Source: Gemmatimonadota bacterium (GTDB lineage Bacteria > Latescibacterota > UBA2968 > UBA8231). Taken from it: a stretch of 10,257 nucleotides of DNA. The translations under genes and the position numbers were made by a program. The notes under the pieces are model-generated. The model saw nothing but the letters and a program-made list of their open reading frames with translations, had not been told where the DNA came from and did not search any database. The stretch lies in NCBI GenBank assembly GCA_028875335.1, contig JAPPEF010000213.1, positions 1-10,257 on the forward strand, written 5' to 3'. Below, piece after piece: positions 1 to 6,706 of this stretch (position 1 is the first letter of the stretch; the number at the start of each line of letters is the position of its first letter).

Positions 1-2
1 TT

Positions 3-1121
3 GTCGGACCGTGGCATTTGGGCGATGATCACCTGCCGCAACACGGGTTCACGGATTTCTGGTGCACCTATCGTTATTTGGGTGAATATCCAGATCCGCT
101 GTGCGATTATTTTAAACGAGAAGGGGTTCCCAACCTGTATCTCTCAGACGCGCCTGGGATGACTCTATATGAAAATACCTTGGAGTTTGGTACCATTGAG
201 GACCCTCGGCAGCAGCGGACGACTTGGACGGTTGACCGGAGTCTGGAATTTATTCGCCAGACAGATAATGATCCGTTCTTTCTGTTTGCTAGTATCAAGG
301 ATCCTCATCCTAGAATTTTGGTTCCGCCTGAGCTACTGGCGAGCTATCCGGAAGAACAGATTCCGCTTCCTGTCTCACTGCGAGATCCACTGGAAGGCAA
401 GCCCGACTTTCAGGCGCGAGGGAAGTTTCGCATTCGTCCTGAGGTAACTGACGAGGAATTTCGCCGAATGGTGGCGTACTATTACGCCCTCATCACACAC
501 ATTGACATTCAAGTTGGGCGCATCCTCAAAGCCCTTGAGGAACGAGATCTTCTCGACAATACGATCATCGTCTTCATAAGTGACCACGGGGAATTGCTGG
601 GCGATCATGGCTATGTGGAGAAATGCCTGATGTATGAAGCGTCGGCACGGGTGCCCTGTTTGATTTCGTGGCCTGAACAATTGCCACGCGGGTTCCGAGT
701 AGCAGCGCCGTTTGCCGGCGTCGATCTAATGCCGACGTTACTCAACCTCGCAAATGAAAGTCCGCCAGTTCCTATTGATGGACGTTCCGTAGCGGAGGCA
801 ATCCTGAACGGACGAGAGCCTGATCACCGGCCTATCTTCGCCGAGATTGCCAGCCTCGACGCGATTTATCACAACGCTCAGGAGTCGGAACAGCTTGCTG
901 CCCACGTGATGGTCCGCGATGGGAATTGGAAATATATCTGGAACCGGTTCGATACCAACGAACTGTACGACTTGGATGCCGATCCGGGTGAAATGAAAAA
1001 CGTGGCTGGCCGTCCCGATTGTCAGGATCGGATTGCGTCAATGCGTGAGCAAATCGCCGAGATGATTTGCCACACGGGGCCTGGGCCGTACGAATGGTGT
1101 TTGCTTGAAAGAGAAGGCTGA
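3..1121 (+). CDS. Sulfatase family hydrolase, 5' truncated by window edge
   Basis: This is the C-terminal 372 residues of an alkaline-phosphatase-superfamily sulfatase, which would hydrolyse sulfate esters. The frame is open to the window edge, and the first visible residues, VGPWHLGDD, are the family's GKWHLG block. The TTG at 18 is therefore not the start, and the CxPSR nucleophile region (about 100 residues in the family) lies upstream of the window. The metal-binding and catalytic block ISDHGELLGDHG is at visible residues 192-203 (Asp194, His195), followed by Lys207 in VEKC. The tail has the usual LYDLDADPGEMKNVA block. The Lys of GKWHLG, normally an active-site residue, reads as Pro here. 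Other members of the superfamily, such as phosphonate monoester hydrolases, cannot be excluded without the N-terminus. The gene ends 26 bp before a convergent gene. The substrate is unknown, and no signal peptide can be assessed. Confidence 0.93.
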   Translation, partial: VGPWHLGDDHLPQHGFTDFWCTYRYLGEYPDPLCDYFKREGVPNLYLSDAPGMTLYENTLEFGTIEDPRQQRTTWTVDRSLEFIRQTDNDPFFLFASIKDPHPRILVPPELLASYPEEQIPLPVSLRDPLEGKPDFQARGKFRIRPEVTDEEFRRMVAYYYALITHIDIQVGRILKALEERDLLDNTIIVFISDHGELLGDHGYVEKCLMYEASARVPCLISWPEQLPRGFRVAAPFAGVDLMPTLLNLANESPPVPIDGRSVAEAILNGREPDHRPIFAEIASLDAIYHNAQESEQLAAHVMVRDGNWKYIWNRFDTNELYDLDADPGEMKNVAGRPDCQDRIASMREQIAEMICHTGPGPYEWCLLEREG

Positions 1122-1147
1122 TTAGGTATCGGGTTCTCTCAATCCTT

Positions 1148-2737
1148 TCACTCCAGTAGGCGCAAATCCAGCGCCGTCTCGACGAGGCGGATGAACTCAC
1201 CCCGGTAGCCCCTGGGGTCAGGACTTTGGCTTTGCTCGGCGAGCCCGATGACGGCCTCTATTGTGTAGTCGCCCGCGTGGGGCGAGTCGCGAAGCAGCAT
1301 GCCGAATCCCGCCACGGCGGTGGCGAAGCGGAAATCCGTGGACGGGCGGACGGGAGCATCCACCACCGTGTGCGCCAGTAGCCTGCTCACCGACCCGTCT
1401 GGATCCTTGTAGCGGATCTTGACATACATCAGCTCCTCCTCGAAGCCGCTCTCGACGGCTGTGTCGTCCTCGTCTCCCGATTGATAGCGAAGCTCGTCAA
1501 CCGTGCCTCCGGGAACTGGAACGCCCACGGGCACGACCTCGTACAGCGCCGTCACTGTGTGTCCGGCTCCGAGTTCGCCAGCGTCCTTGGTGTCGTCGTT
1601 GAAGTCCTCCTCGTCGAGCAATCGATTCTCATAGCCGATCAGTCGGTATCCGGCCGCCCGGGCGGGGTTGAACTCGACCTGTATCTTCACGTCCTTGGCA
1701 AGCGTGAGGAGGGTTCCGCCCATCTCTTCCACCAAGACTTTCCTAGCCTCCAGCAGGTTGTCCACGTAGTGGAAATTGCCGTTTCCGTGATCGGCGATTT
1801 GTTCCATCTTCGAGTCCTTCAGATTCCCGGTACCGAAGCCGAGGACCGTCAGGAATATCCCGCTCTCCCGCTCCTTCTCAATGAGTCGGACCATCTCGGC
1901 GTCGCTTGAGGCACCGACGTTGAAGTCGCCGTCTGTCGCTAGAATGACGCGACTGTTGCCGCCGGCGATGTGATTCTCGCGCGCAACTTGGTACGCCAGC
2001 TTGATCCCGGCTCCGCCCGCGGTGCTGCCGCCGGCGTGGAGATTTTCCAAAGCGGCTAGAATCTCTTCCTGCTCGTCCCCTGGTGTCGAGGGCAAAACTA
2101 GCCCGGCGGCACCGGCGTAAACCACGATTGCCACCCGGTCCTCGGCCCTGAGTTGCTCGACGAGGAGCGCGAACGCCTTCTTGAGCAGCGGCAGCTTGTT
2201 AGGGGACGCCATCGACCCGGACACATCGAGCAGAAAGACCAAGTTGCCGGGTGGAAGGTCCTCCGTGTCGATTGACCGCGCCTTGAGGCCGATGCGTACT
2301 AGCCGGTGCGCGGATTGCCAGGGCGCGTCCCACACTTCGGTAGTGACGGCGAAAGGGTGGTCTCCCAATACCTCATCCCACTCGTAAGGGAAGTAGTTAA
2401 TCATTTCTTCAATGCGGACCGCATCGACTGGTGGCCGTTGCCCCTGCTGGATGAACCGGCGCACGTTGGCGTACGAAGCCCGGTCCACGTCGATCGAGAA
2501 CGTCGAGAGCGGCGACGTGCTCACGAGCTGAAAGTCATTCTCGTCGATGTACGCGTACGACTCAGTGTTAAAATAGGAAGAGGGAGAGAGGTTCCTATAA
2601 TCCTCGGCGGCCATCGGGGAGGACGGCATCGAGTTGGGTGCGAATGCCGTCGGCTGGGAGCATGCGGCAAGGGAGAGGGCGGCGAGAAGCCCAGCGAGGG
2701 CGGCGTACCGATAGGGAGAGGTGGGGCTTGAGCTCAT
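1148..2737 (-). CDS. VWA domain lipoprotein, YfbK-like (vWF_A / DUF3520)
   Basis: This 529-residue protein has the three-part architecture of the E. coli YfbK family, whose members are of similar length (about 575 residues) and have no firmly known function. The N-terminus has a lipoprotein signal, with hydrophobic stretch 11-25 and lipobox LAAC with Cys26, so it is probably membrane anchored. An acidic, Ser/Pro-rich linker follows. The vWF_A N-terminal domain is at about 70-120 (FSIDVDRASYANVRRFI). The von Willebrand A domain, about 160-340, has a full MIDAS metal site: DVSGS at 171-175, Thr239 and TDGD at 268-271. The C-terminal DUF3520 region is about 345-529. I chose the ATG at 2737 over the upstream ATG at 2812 because it has an AGAGG Shine-Dalgarno 8 nt away and gives an intact lipoprotein signal; the longer form would bury it behind 25 polar residues. 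A candidate ECF-sigma promoter lies upstream. Confidence 0.93.
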   Translation of the reverse strand: MSSSPTSPYRYAALAGLLAALSLAACSQPTAFAPNSMPSSPMAAEDYRNLSPSSYFNTESYAYIDENDFQLVSTSPLSTFSIDVDRASYANVRRFIQQGQRPPVDAVRIEEMINYFPYEWDEVLGDHPFAVTTEVWDAPWQSAHRLVRIGLKARSIDTEDLPPGNLVFLLDVSGSMASPNKLPLLKKAFALLVEQLRAEDRVAIVVYAGAAGLVLPSTPGDEQEEILAALENLHAGGSTAGGAGIKLAYQVARENHIAGGNSRVILATDGDFNVGASSDAEMVRLIEKERESGIFLTVLGFGTGNLKDSKMEQIADHGNGNFHYVDNLLEARKVLVEEMGGTLLTLAKDVKIQVEFNPARAAGYRLIGYENRLLDEEDFNDDTKDAGELGAGHTVTALYEVVPVGVPVPGGTVDELRYQSGDEDDTAVESGFEEELMYVKIRYKDPDGSVSRLLAHTVVDAPVRPSTDFRFATAVAGFGMLLRDSPHAGDYTIEAVIGLAEQSQSPDPRGYRGEFIRLVETALDLRLLE

Positions 2738-2745
2738 GAGATCGG

Positions 2746-2750
2746 CCTCT
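2746..2750 (-). promoter_or_regulatory. Ribosome-binding site fixing the VWA gene start
   Basis: AGAGG on the minus strand sits 8 nt before the ATG at 2737. It supports the lipoprotein start over the in-frame ATGs at 2812 and 2785. Confidence 0.6.
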
Positions 2751-2838
2751 GGATAAGGTGGTATGGGATGGCTGAGTTGGGGCATGCCGGAGTGATAGAG
2801 CCGTTTTCGCAAGCGGATGTAGGCACACCTTTCCTACT

Positions 2839-2865
2839 GAGACGCAGTACGTTCTCGGGGGTTCC
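2839..2865 (-). promoter_or_regulatory. Candidate ECF-sigma-type promoter of the VWA gene
   Basis: Reading the minus strand, GGAAC at 2865-2861 is followed after exactly 16 nt by CGTCTC at 2844-2839. This matches the general form of many ECF sigma promoters (GGAAC, 16-17 nt, CGTC). It lies about 100 bp upstream of the VWA start and points at it. A 7-bp hairpin with one G-U pair and a 7-nt loop lies just upstream, at 2871-2891. The rest of the 259-bp gap (2738-2996) shows no further gene or clear terminator. The call is by eye from a single site; no sigma factor gene is in the window. Confidence 0.38.
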
Positions 2866-2996
2866 ACCAGTGACTAGACCGGAGCTAGTTAGTGACGAAT
2901 CGACGGCTCGGTCTGGGCTGTGATGATCCTTAAGCGACGCGCGTCCACTGACGGCCAATGTGGCGCGTTCGCAGGGAGGAGACTGCTATAGGAGGC

Positions 2997-4340
2997 CTAG
3001 AACGTCCCGGGTTTAGGCGTCGCCGGAGGCCAGTAGCCGTCGGGATCTTCGTCCCACGCCGTGCCGCACATCCGCGAGATAACCGCCCATTCGGCCGCAG
3101 TCAGATGGGCGTGGTTGTGGAAGAGGAAGCGCTGTAGCCCGGCCTCTTCTGAGGCTTGGAGGATGCGGTAAAGATCGCCGGAGGTCATGGGGTCGCCGCC
3201 GTGGGGCATGCGTCCGGTATCGACCCAGGGAAGGATCTTTTGCGGGTCGCCGACCGCGGCGATGGCGCGGCGCGTCTCTTCTTGCACTACCTCGTCGAAA
3301 AACGCCTGCGGAAATCCCAATTCCATGTCGGCTAGGCACTCCACCTCGGGCAGGCGGATGCCGAGCCAAGCGCGGAGCACCGTCCAGCACCGCGCCTCGC
3401 TCAACACCGGATTCCACTCCTGAATTTGCTGTATCCAGCGGGCCACTGTGCCGTACATCCCGTCAAAGCCGCGATGCCAGAAGTAGTGCTTGACCAGCAG
3501 CAAATCCACGATCTGGCCCCAGGCGTGGAAGTCGAGCGCGGTCATGCCGGAAAACACGGCCGAGCGCGGGCCGTTGCCCAAGAGCAGTTGGCGCGGCAAC
3601 TCATCGATGGCTTGGCGGAAGGCGCGGCCTTGGCGGATGCCGTCTTCGCGTCGCCAGCGCAGCCAGTAGAGCGCGTCCTCGTTGATGTCGAAGAGGTTCA
3701 TCTCCGAGAGCACGCCATAATCGCCATAGTAGTCCACTTCGGCAGGGGTGAAACTCTGGAAGCGCTGGTACAAGTGCTGGCGGCCTCGATCCAATCGTTC
3801 AACGTCGTAGCCTCTAGCCGTTGCTTCTCGGCGCTGGCCGTCGTTGAGCGGGCGGAAGACCGCGTTGCCGTGGTGATACGTCAGCTCGTAGGGCGACTCG
3901 GTCCAGCCATCGACAATGCCGCCATCGGCTTCTGGGAAAGCCGCGAAGATGTCCTCCCAAGACGCAGCGTGTGCCTGGGTGCCGTAGGGGTCCTCCTCCA
4001 GCGGCAGGCCCTCGGCGGCAATGGTGCCGGAGGCGGGAGAGAAGATCATCACGGTCCAGCCGCGCTTTTTGGCGTCGGCCAGCATGGCGTGCAGAAGTTT
4101 TTCTTTATCGGGTTGCAGGGGCACGTCGCGCAGTTCGGCCTTGAGGCCGCGCTTTTGGTAGGGCGTGGGATCACCCTTGAACGCGGGGATGGTACTCTGG
4201 CCCTGCTCGTCGGCAAAGACCAGGCGGCCAAAGACAAGGCCGCGGATGCCGCCTTGTTCCCAGGCGTCGAAAATGCGCTCGTAGTCGGACATGACCGCCT
4301 CTAAGGGCTGGCCGATGCGGATCCAAGGGGTCAGAGTCAT
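2997..4340 (-). CDS. Uncharacterised protein, probable TIM-barrel hydrolase-like
   Basis: I do not recognise this 447-residue family. It has no signal peptide or membrane segment, so it is probably cytoplasmic. Short hydrophobic strands alternate with long amphipathic helices in a pattern suggesting a (beta/alpha)8 barrel. Strand-like segments include RGLVFGRLVF (34-42), WTVMIFSPAS (95-104), DGGIVDGWTE (139-148) and RFLFHNHAHL near the C-terminus (404-413). Acidic residues at strand ends, such as Asp144 and Glu148, and His residues in FHNHAHL are typical of putative glycoside-hydrolase-like barrels, but no catalytic pair can be assigned. The chosen ATG at 4340 has AGGAGA 7 nt upstream; an upstream in-frame ATG at 4466 would add 42 residues and lacks such a site. 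The gene diverges from the antitoxin gene, with 152 bp between starts. The fold call is inference only. Confidence 0.85.
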   Translation of the reverse strand: MTLTPWIRIGQPLEAVMSDYERIFDAWEQGGIRGLVFGRLVFADEQGQSTIPAFKGDPTPYQKRGLKAELRDVPLQPDKEKLLHAMLADAKKRGWTVMIFSPASGTIAAEGLPLEEDPYGTQAHAASWEDIFAAFPEADGGIVDGWTESPYELTYHHGNAVFRPLNDGQRREATARGYDVERLDRGRQHLYQRFQSFTPAEVDYYGDYGVLSEMNLFDINEDALYWLRWRREDGIRQGRAFRQAIDELPRQLLLGNGPRSAVFSGMTALDFHAWGQIVDLLLVKHYFWHRGFDGMYGTVARWIQQIQEWNPVLSEARCWTVLRAWLGIRLPEVECLADMELGFPQAFFDEVVQEETRRAIAAVGDPQKILPWVDTGRMPHGGDPMTSGDLYRILQASEEAGLQRFLFHNHAHLTAAEWAVISRMCGTAWDEDPDGYWPPATPKPGTF

Positions 4341-4347
4341 GGCGTGT

Positions 4348-4353
4348 TCTCCT
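4348..4353 (-). promoter_or_regulatory. Ribosome-binding site fixing the 4340 start
   Basis: AGGAGA on the minus strand, 7 nt before the ATG at 4340, decides that start over the in-frame ATG at 4466. Confidence 0.75.
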
Positions 4354-4437
4354 GTTGATGGGTAGGCGCAATATATCGCGTCGGTGGGGCGGCGTCCATG
4401 ATTGCTAGCAGGTAGTAGTTCAGTCGGCGATAAAGAT

Positions 4438-4466
4438 TGTATATTATGAATGATGTTTGCGGACAA
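4438..4466 (-). promoter_or_regulatory. Candidate housekeeping-type promoter for the 2997-4340 gene
   Basis: On the minus strand TTGTCC (4466-4461, 4 of 6 to TTGACA) is followed after 17 nt by TATACA (4443-4438). TACAAT, two bases further on, is a better -10 but with a 19-nt spacer. The site lies in the divergent region 4341-4492 and would give a leader of roughly 90 nt. It overlaps the presumed control region of the antitoxin gene, so an antitoxin that binds its own promoter could influence both genes. I saw no convincing palindromic operator. Weak call by eye. Confidence 0.33.
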
Positions 4467-4492
4467 TGGGCTAAGTATAAGGTATCAGAGTC

Positions 4493-4810
4493 GTGAGAAA
4501 GTTAGGAGTCTTTAAAGAATTCCATTCGCAGGAACTCAACGATCCTGTCAAGGCTAAGGCGTACATTGATGTGGCCTTCGAGGAATATCAAAATGATAAC
4601 GACGACGGAGCGCTTTTACTGGCCTTACGGGATGTGGCAGAGGCGCAAGGGGGGCTGGGTCAACTGGCTGAGAAAACCGGCTTGAATCGGTCCAATATCT
4701 ATCGAACGTTATCGGCGGGAGGCAATCCCCGTCTCCATACCTTAGCCACCATCCTGCACAGTATGGGGCTGAGGCTGTCCGTAGACTTTGTATCGTCAGA
4801 TCCTCAGTAG
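4493..4810 (+). CDS. HigA-like antitoxin, HTH Xre family, no toxin beside it
   Basis: This 105-residue protein matches the putative addiction module antidote family (TIGR02684-like). In that family a small DNA-binding antitoxin neutralises a RelE/HigB-fold toxin and represses the shared operon. The N-terminus carries the typical DPVKAKAYIDVAFEEY segment (about 17-32). A helix-turn-helix follows at about 55-82 (GLGQLAEKTGLNRSNIYRTL), and GGNPRLHTLATILHSMGLRLSV forms the closing helix and strand. The start is GTG at 4493; no ATG is available in this frame until the C-terminal helix, and only a weak AAGG lies 10 nt upstream. In this family the toxin gene is usually just upstream, but 4341-4492 holds no toxin-like frame, and downstream there is only an antitoxin remnant and a dioxygenase gene. 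It is therefore an orphan here, perhaps acting as a regulator or as protection against a toxin elsewhere. Confidence 0.88.
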   Translation: MRKLGVFKEFHSQELNDPVKAKAYIDVAFEEYQNDNDDGALLLALRDVAEAQGGLGQLAEKTGLNRSNIYRTLSAGGNPRLHTLATILHSMGLRLSVDFVSSDPQ

Positions 4811-4819
4811 GGCTGCTAG

Positions 4820-4900
4820 CTTGGCCTAGGTTTGACCGCAGTTCTTCGCGAGTTGGGCTTACGCCTCGCAGTTGAGGTCAGCGATCCCGTAGCTGCCTAA
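4820..4900 (+). pseudogene. Decayed 3' end of a second, divergent antitoxin gene
   Basis: The frame from 4820 to a TAA at 4898-4900 encodes a peptide ending LTAVLRELGLRLAVEVSDP plus three residues. It lines up without gaps with the C-terminus of the intact antitoxin (LATILHSMGLRLSVDF): 7 of 16 residues are identical and most others conservative, and both end with a stop within a few residues of the match. Nucleotide identity over those codons is only about half, so this is not a fresh duplication but a tail from another family member. A TAG at 4817-4819 closes the frame upstream, and no helix-turn-helix part remains. It has no start codon of its own, so it is unlikely to be translated. Confidence 0.6.
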
Positions 4901-4910
4901 ATACCACACC

Positions 4911-4927
4911 GGACAAAGGAGGTGTCC
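4911..4927 (+). promoter_or_regulatory. Strong Shine-Dalgarno in the loop of a small hairpin
   Basis: GGACA (4911-4915) and TGTCC (4923-4927) are perfect inverted repeats enclosing AAGGAGG, the core anti-16S match, as a 7-nt loop right before the ATG at 4929. A competing 5-bp pairing, ACACC (4906-4910) with GGTGT (4921-4925), would instead bury part of the same site. The ribosome-binding site is certain; a regulatory role for the fold is a guess. Confidence 0.5.
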
Positions 4928-4928
4928 A

Positions 4929-6677
4929 ATGGACCGCGAAGTGATGACCAACGAAGAGAATTACTGTTTTGACGTGGCTGGGTATTTGCACGTGCCGGGG
5001 ACATTGACTCGGCCGGAGGTCGAGCGGCTCAATAGGGAGATCGACGCCATGGGGGAGACGGAGGGTATGCTGGGTTGGCCGGGGAAGGCGCGGGAGCCAT
5101 TCCGCGACTTGCTGGTGCATCCGGCGTTGGTGTGGTATCTCAATCAGCTCGTCGGCCAGGGGTTTATCCTCGACCGCGCACCGGAGGTTTGGTGTCAGGA
5201 GACCTGCGATACGAGTGCGCCGCTGGTCGGCGGCAATGAGCCTCGGGACCCTGCCATTGCGTACTACTTTCAGAACGGGCGGCGTTTTAGCGAGGGGGTG
5301 CGGGTGCTGTGGGCGCTGGAGGATGTAGAGGAAGGAGACGGCGGCTTTGTGCTGGTGCCGTGCAGTCACAAGGGCAATGTGGCGACGCCAGAAGAGGTGG
5401 CGACAGGGGCCGACGATATGGGGCTTACCTTGCAGCCGACGCTCAAGGCGGGAGATTTGCTGATCGTGGCGTTGGCGACGGTGCAGGGGATGCGGCCGTG
5501 GAAGGGGAAAGGACGCCAGCGGCTGTTGAGTTATGAATTCGTGGGACGCGGCGTTATCCGCAATGCGGGGACGGGGCCGAAGACCGAAGCGGAGCCGCGC
5601 CCGGAATGGCACGCCGACTTGAGTACAGAGCAGCGGGCCTCGCTCTACAAGCCGGGCTATCAAGCTACGACTCCGTCGCCGACGATTGTGACCGATGGCA
5701 AGACGACGCGGATGGAGTCTGGGGTTTTTCATCCGTCGCTTTTGCAGGTAGATTCCGACAGCGACATCGACTACCGGGAATTTTACTTTTGGGATCTCAA
5801 CGGCTATCTGGTTTTGCGCGGGGTGATGGACGAGGAGTGGTTGGACGCGGCCAACGAGGCGGTGGATCGCTTTGAGGAACGGATCGTAGTCGGCGAAGAG
5901 CTGGCGCGGGGGTCCAAAAGCTTGGCGGGAACTGGGCGGCCCTTGTTGAATGGACTGCTGGACTTGCCCCAGCCGTATTGCGAACCGTTCCGGCGGATGG
6001 TAGCGCATCCGGTGGTTGAGCACCGGCTGAACTGGATGGGCGGTAGTGGTGGGCGGATGGGTGGAGCGACGGGTTTTGTCGCGGTTAAGGGAACCAGCGG
6101 CCACGCGCTGCACGACGCCAATGAGCCGCTCAACCCCGGCCGCGGCTATGTGTACCACAACGGCCGCAGCTATTGCGAGGCCATTACCGTGACTTGGCAG
6201 CTTAGGGACGTGCGGGCGGGCGATGGAGGGTTTGCCTGTGTGCCGGGCAGCCACAAGGCGTACTACAAATTGCCCCCCGGCGTGCGGACTTGCGACCGCG
6301 ATATGGGGCTGGTCAAACACGTCGAGATGCAGGCCGGCGACGTGTTATTCTTCGGCGACGGTGGTACGACTCATGGAGCGTTGGCTTGGAAGAGCGAGAT
6401 TGCGCGGCGGGGCATCCTAATCAAGTACTCGTCGCGCAACTTCAACCGCAGCGGCGGCGAGATGGCCCACCCGGAAAACCGCTGGGGCGAATTGGTTGAA
6501 GGAATGAGCGACGCCCAGTTGGCGGTGATGCGCGGCCCGGACCGCGATGTGTTCAACAACAACGTGCCACGACTGGATGTGGCCAATGGCGAAGTGATCG
6601 TGTCGTACGAGCGGGGATCGTCGCTCTACAGCAAGGATGCGCCGACCGGGCCGTTGGCAAAGGACAAGAAAAGTTAA
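4929..6677 (+). CDS. Tandem phytanoyl-CoA dioxygenase (PhyH) family protein
   Basis: This 582-residue protein contains two PhyH-type double-stranded beta-helix domains, a family of Fe(II)/2-oxoglutarate oxygenases that hydroxylate small molecules. Copy 1 spans about 10-205 and copy 2 about 280-502. Both show NGR, an L.DV..GDGGF block, a VP(G/C)SHK block (143-148 and 438-443), a DMGL block, AGD and a C-terminal Arg (196/198 and 494) suited to 2-oxoglutarate binding. Copy 2 keeps His395 (LHDAN) and distal His482 (TTHGALAW), although a literal HxD is not present. In copy 1 the aligned positions are Val100 and Gln186, so that half probably cannot hold iron. Usual single-domain members are about 250-300 residues, so this is a full duplication. 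No signal peptide, so probably cytoplasmic. It leads an operon, with the next start 29 bp downstream. Substrate unknown. Confidence 0.9.
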   Translation: MDREVMTNEENYCFDVAGYLHVPGTLTRPEVERLNREIDAMGETEGMLGWPGKAREPFRDLLVHPALVWYLNQLVGQGFILDRAPEVWCQETCDTSAPLVGGNEPRDPAIAYYFQNGRRFSEGVRVLWALEDVEEGDGGFVLVPCSHKGNVATPEEVATGADDMGLTLQPTLKAGDLLIVALATVQGMRPWKGKGRQRLLSYEFVGRGVIRNAGTGPKTEAEPRPEWHADLSTEQRASLYKPGYQATTPSPTIVTDGKTTRMESGVFHPSLLQVDSDSDIDYREFYFWDLNGYLVLRGVMDEEWLDAANEAVDRFEERIVVGEELARGSKSLAGTGRPLLNGLLDLPQPYCEPFRRMVAHPVVEHRLNWMGGSGGRMGGATGFVAVKGTSGHALHDANEPLNPGRGYVYHNGRSYCEAITVTWQLRDVRAGDGGFACVPGSHKAYYKLPPGVRTCDRDMGLVKHVEMQAGDVLFFGDGGTTHGALAWKSEIARRGILIKYSSRNFNRSGGEMAHPENRWGELVEGMSDAQLAVMRGPDRDVFNNNVPRLDVANGEVIVSYERGSSLYSKDAPTGPLAKDKKS

Positions 6678-6706
6678 TCTCCATCCATCGACATTTAGGA
6701 GAAATC

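Noticed and set aside
1106..1138. Inverted repeat AGAGAA / TTCTCT between the convergent sulfatase and VWA genes, as a terminator
   Set aside because: The stem is only 6 bp with a long loop and no T-run on either strand, so it does not support a Rho-independent terminator.
2871..2891. Short hairpin upstream of the VWA promoter as a terminator of the 2997-4340 gene
   Set aside because: It has a 7-bp stem including a G-U pair, lies more than 100 nt after the stop, and has no following T-run. It is kept only as a possible operator note.
3426..4304. Long plus-strand open frame opposite the TIM-barrel-like gene (292 codons)
   Set aside because: It is antisense to a gene with a strong ribosome-binding site and coherent protein pattern, and its translation has no recognisable domain. 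High GC at third positions explains the open frame.
4341..4492. Possible toxin remnant upstream of the antitoxin
   Set aside because: I found no stretch resembling RelE/HigB-fold toxin motifs in any plus-strand frame; the region looks like divergent promoter DNA.
4403..4820. Shared TGCTAGC on both sides of the antitoxin gene (4403-4409 and 4814-4820) as possible insertion target repeats
   Set aside because: A 7-base match is easily chance, and no terminal inverted repeats or transposase accompany it.
4878..6320. Long minus-strand open frame opposite the PhyH gene (480 codons)
   Set aside because: The product is rich in Arg, His and Pro without domain features and is antisense to a clear tandem dioxygenase gene.
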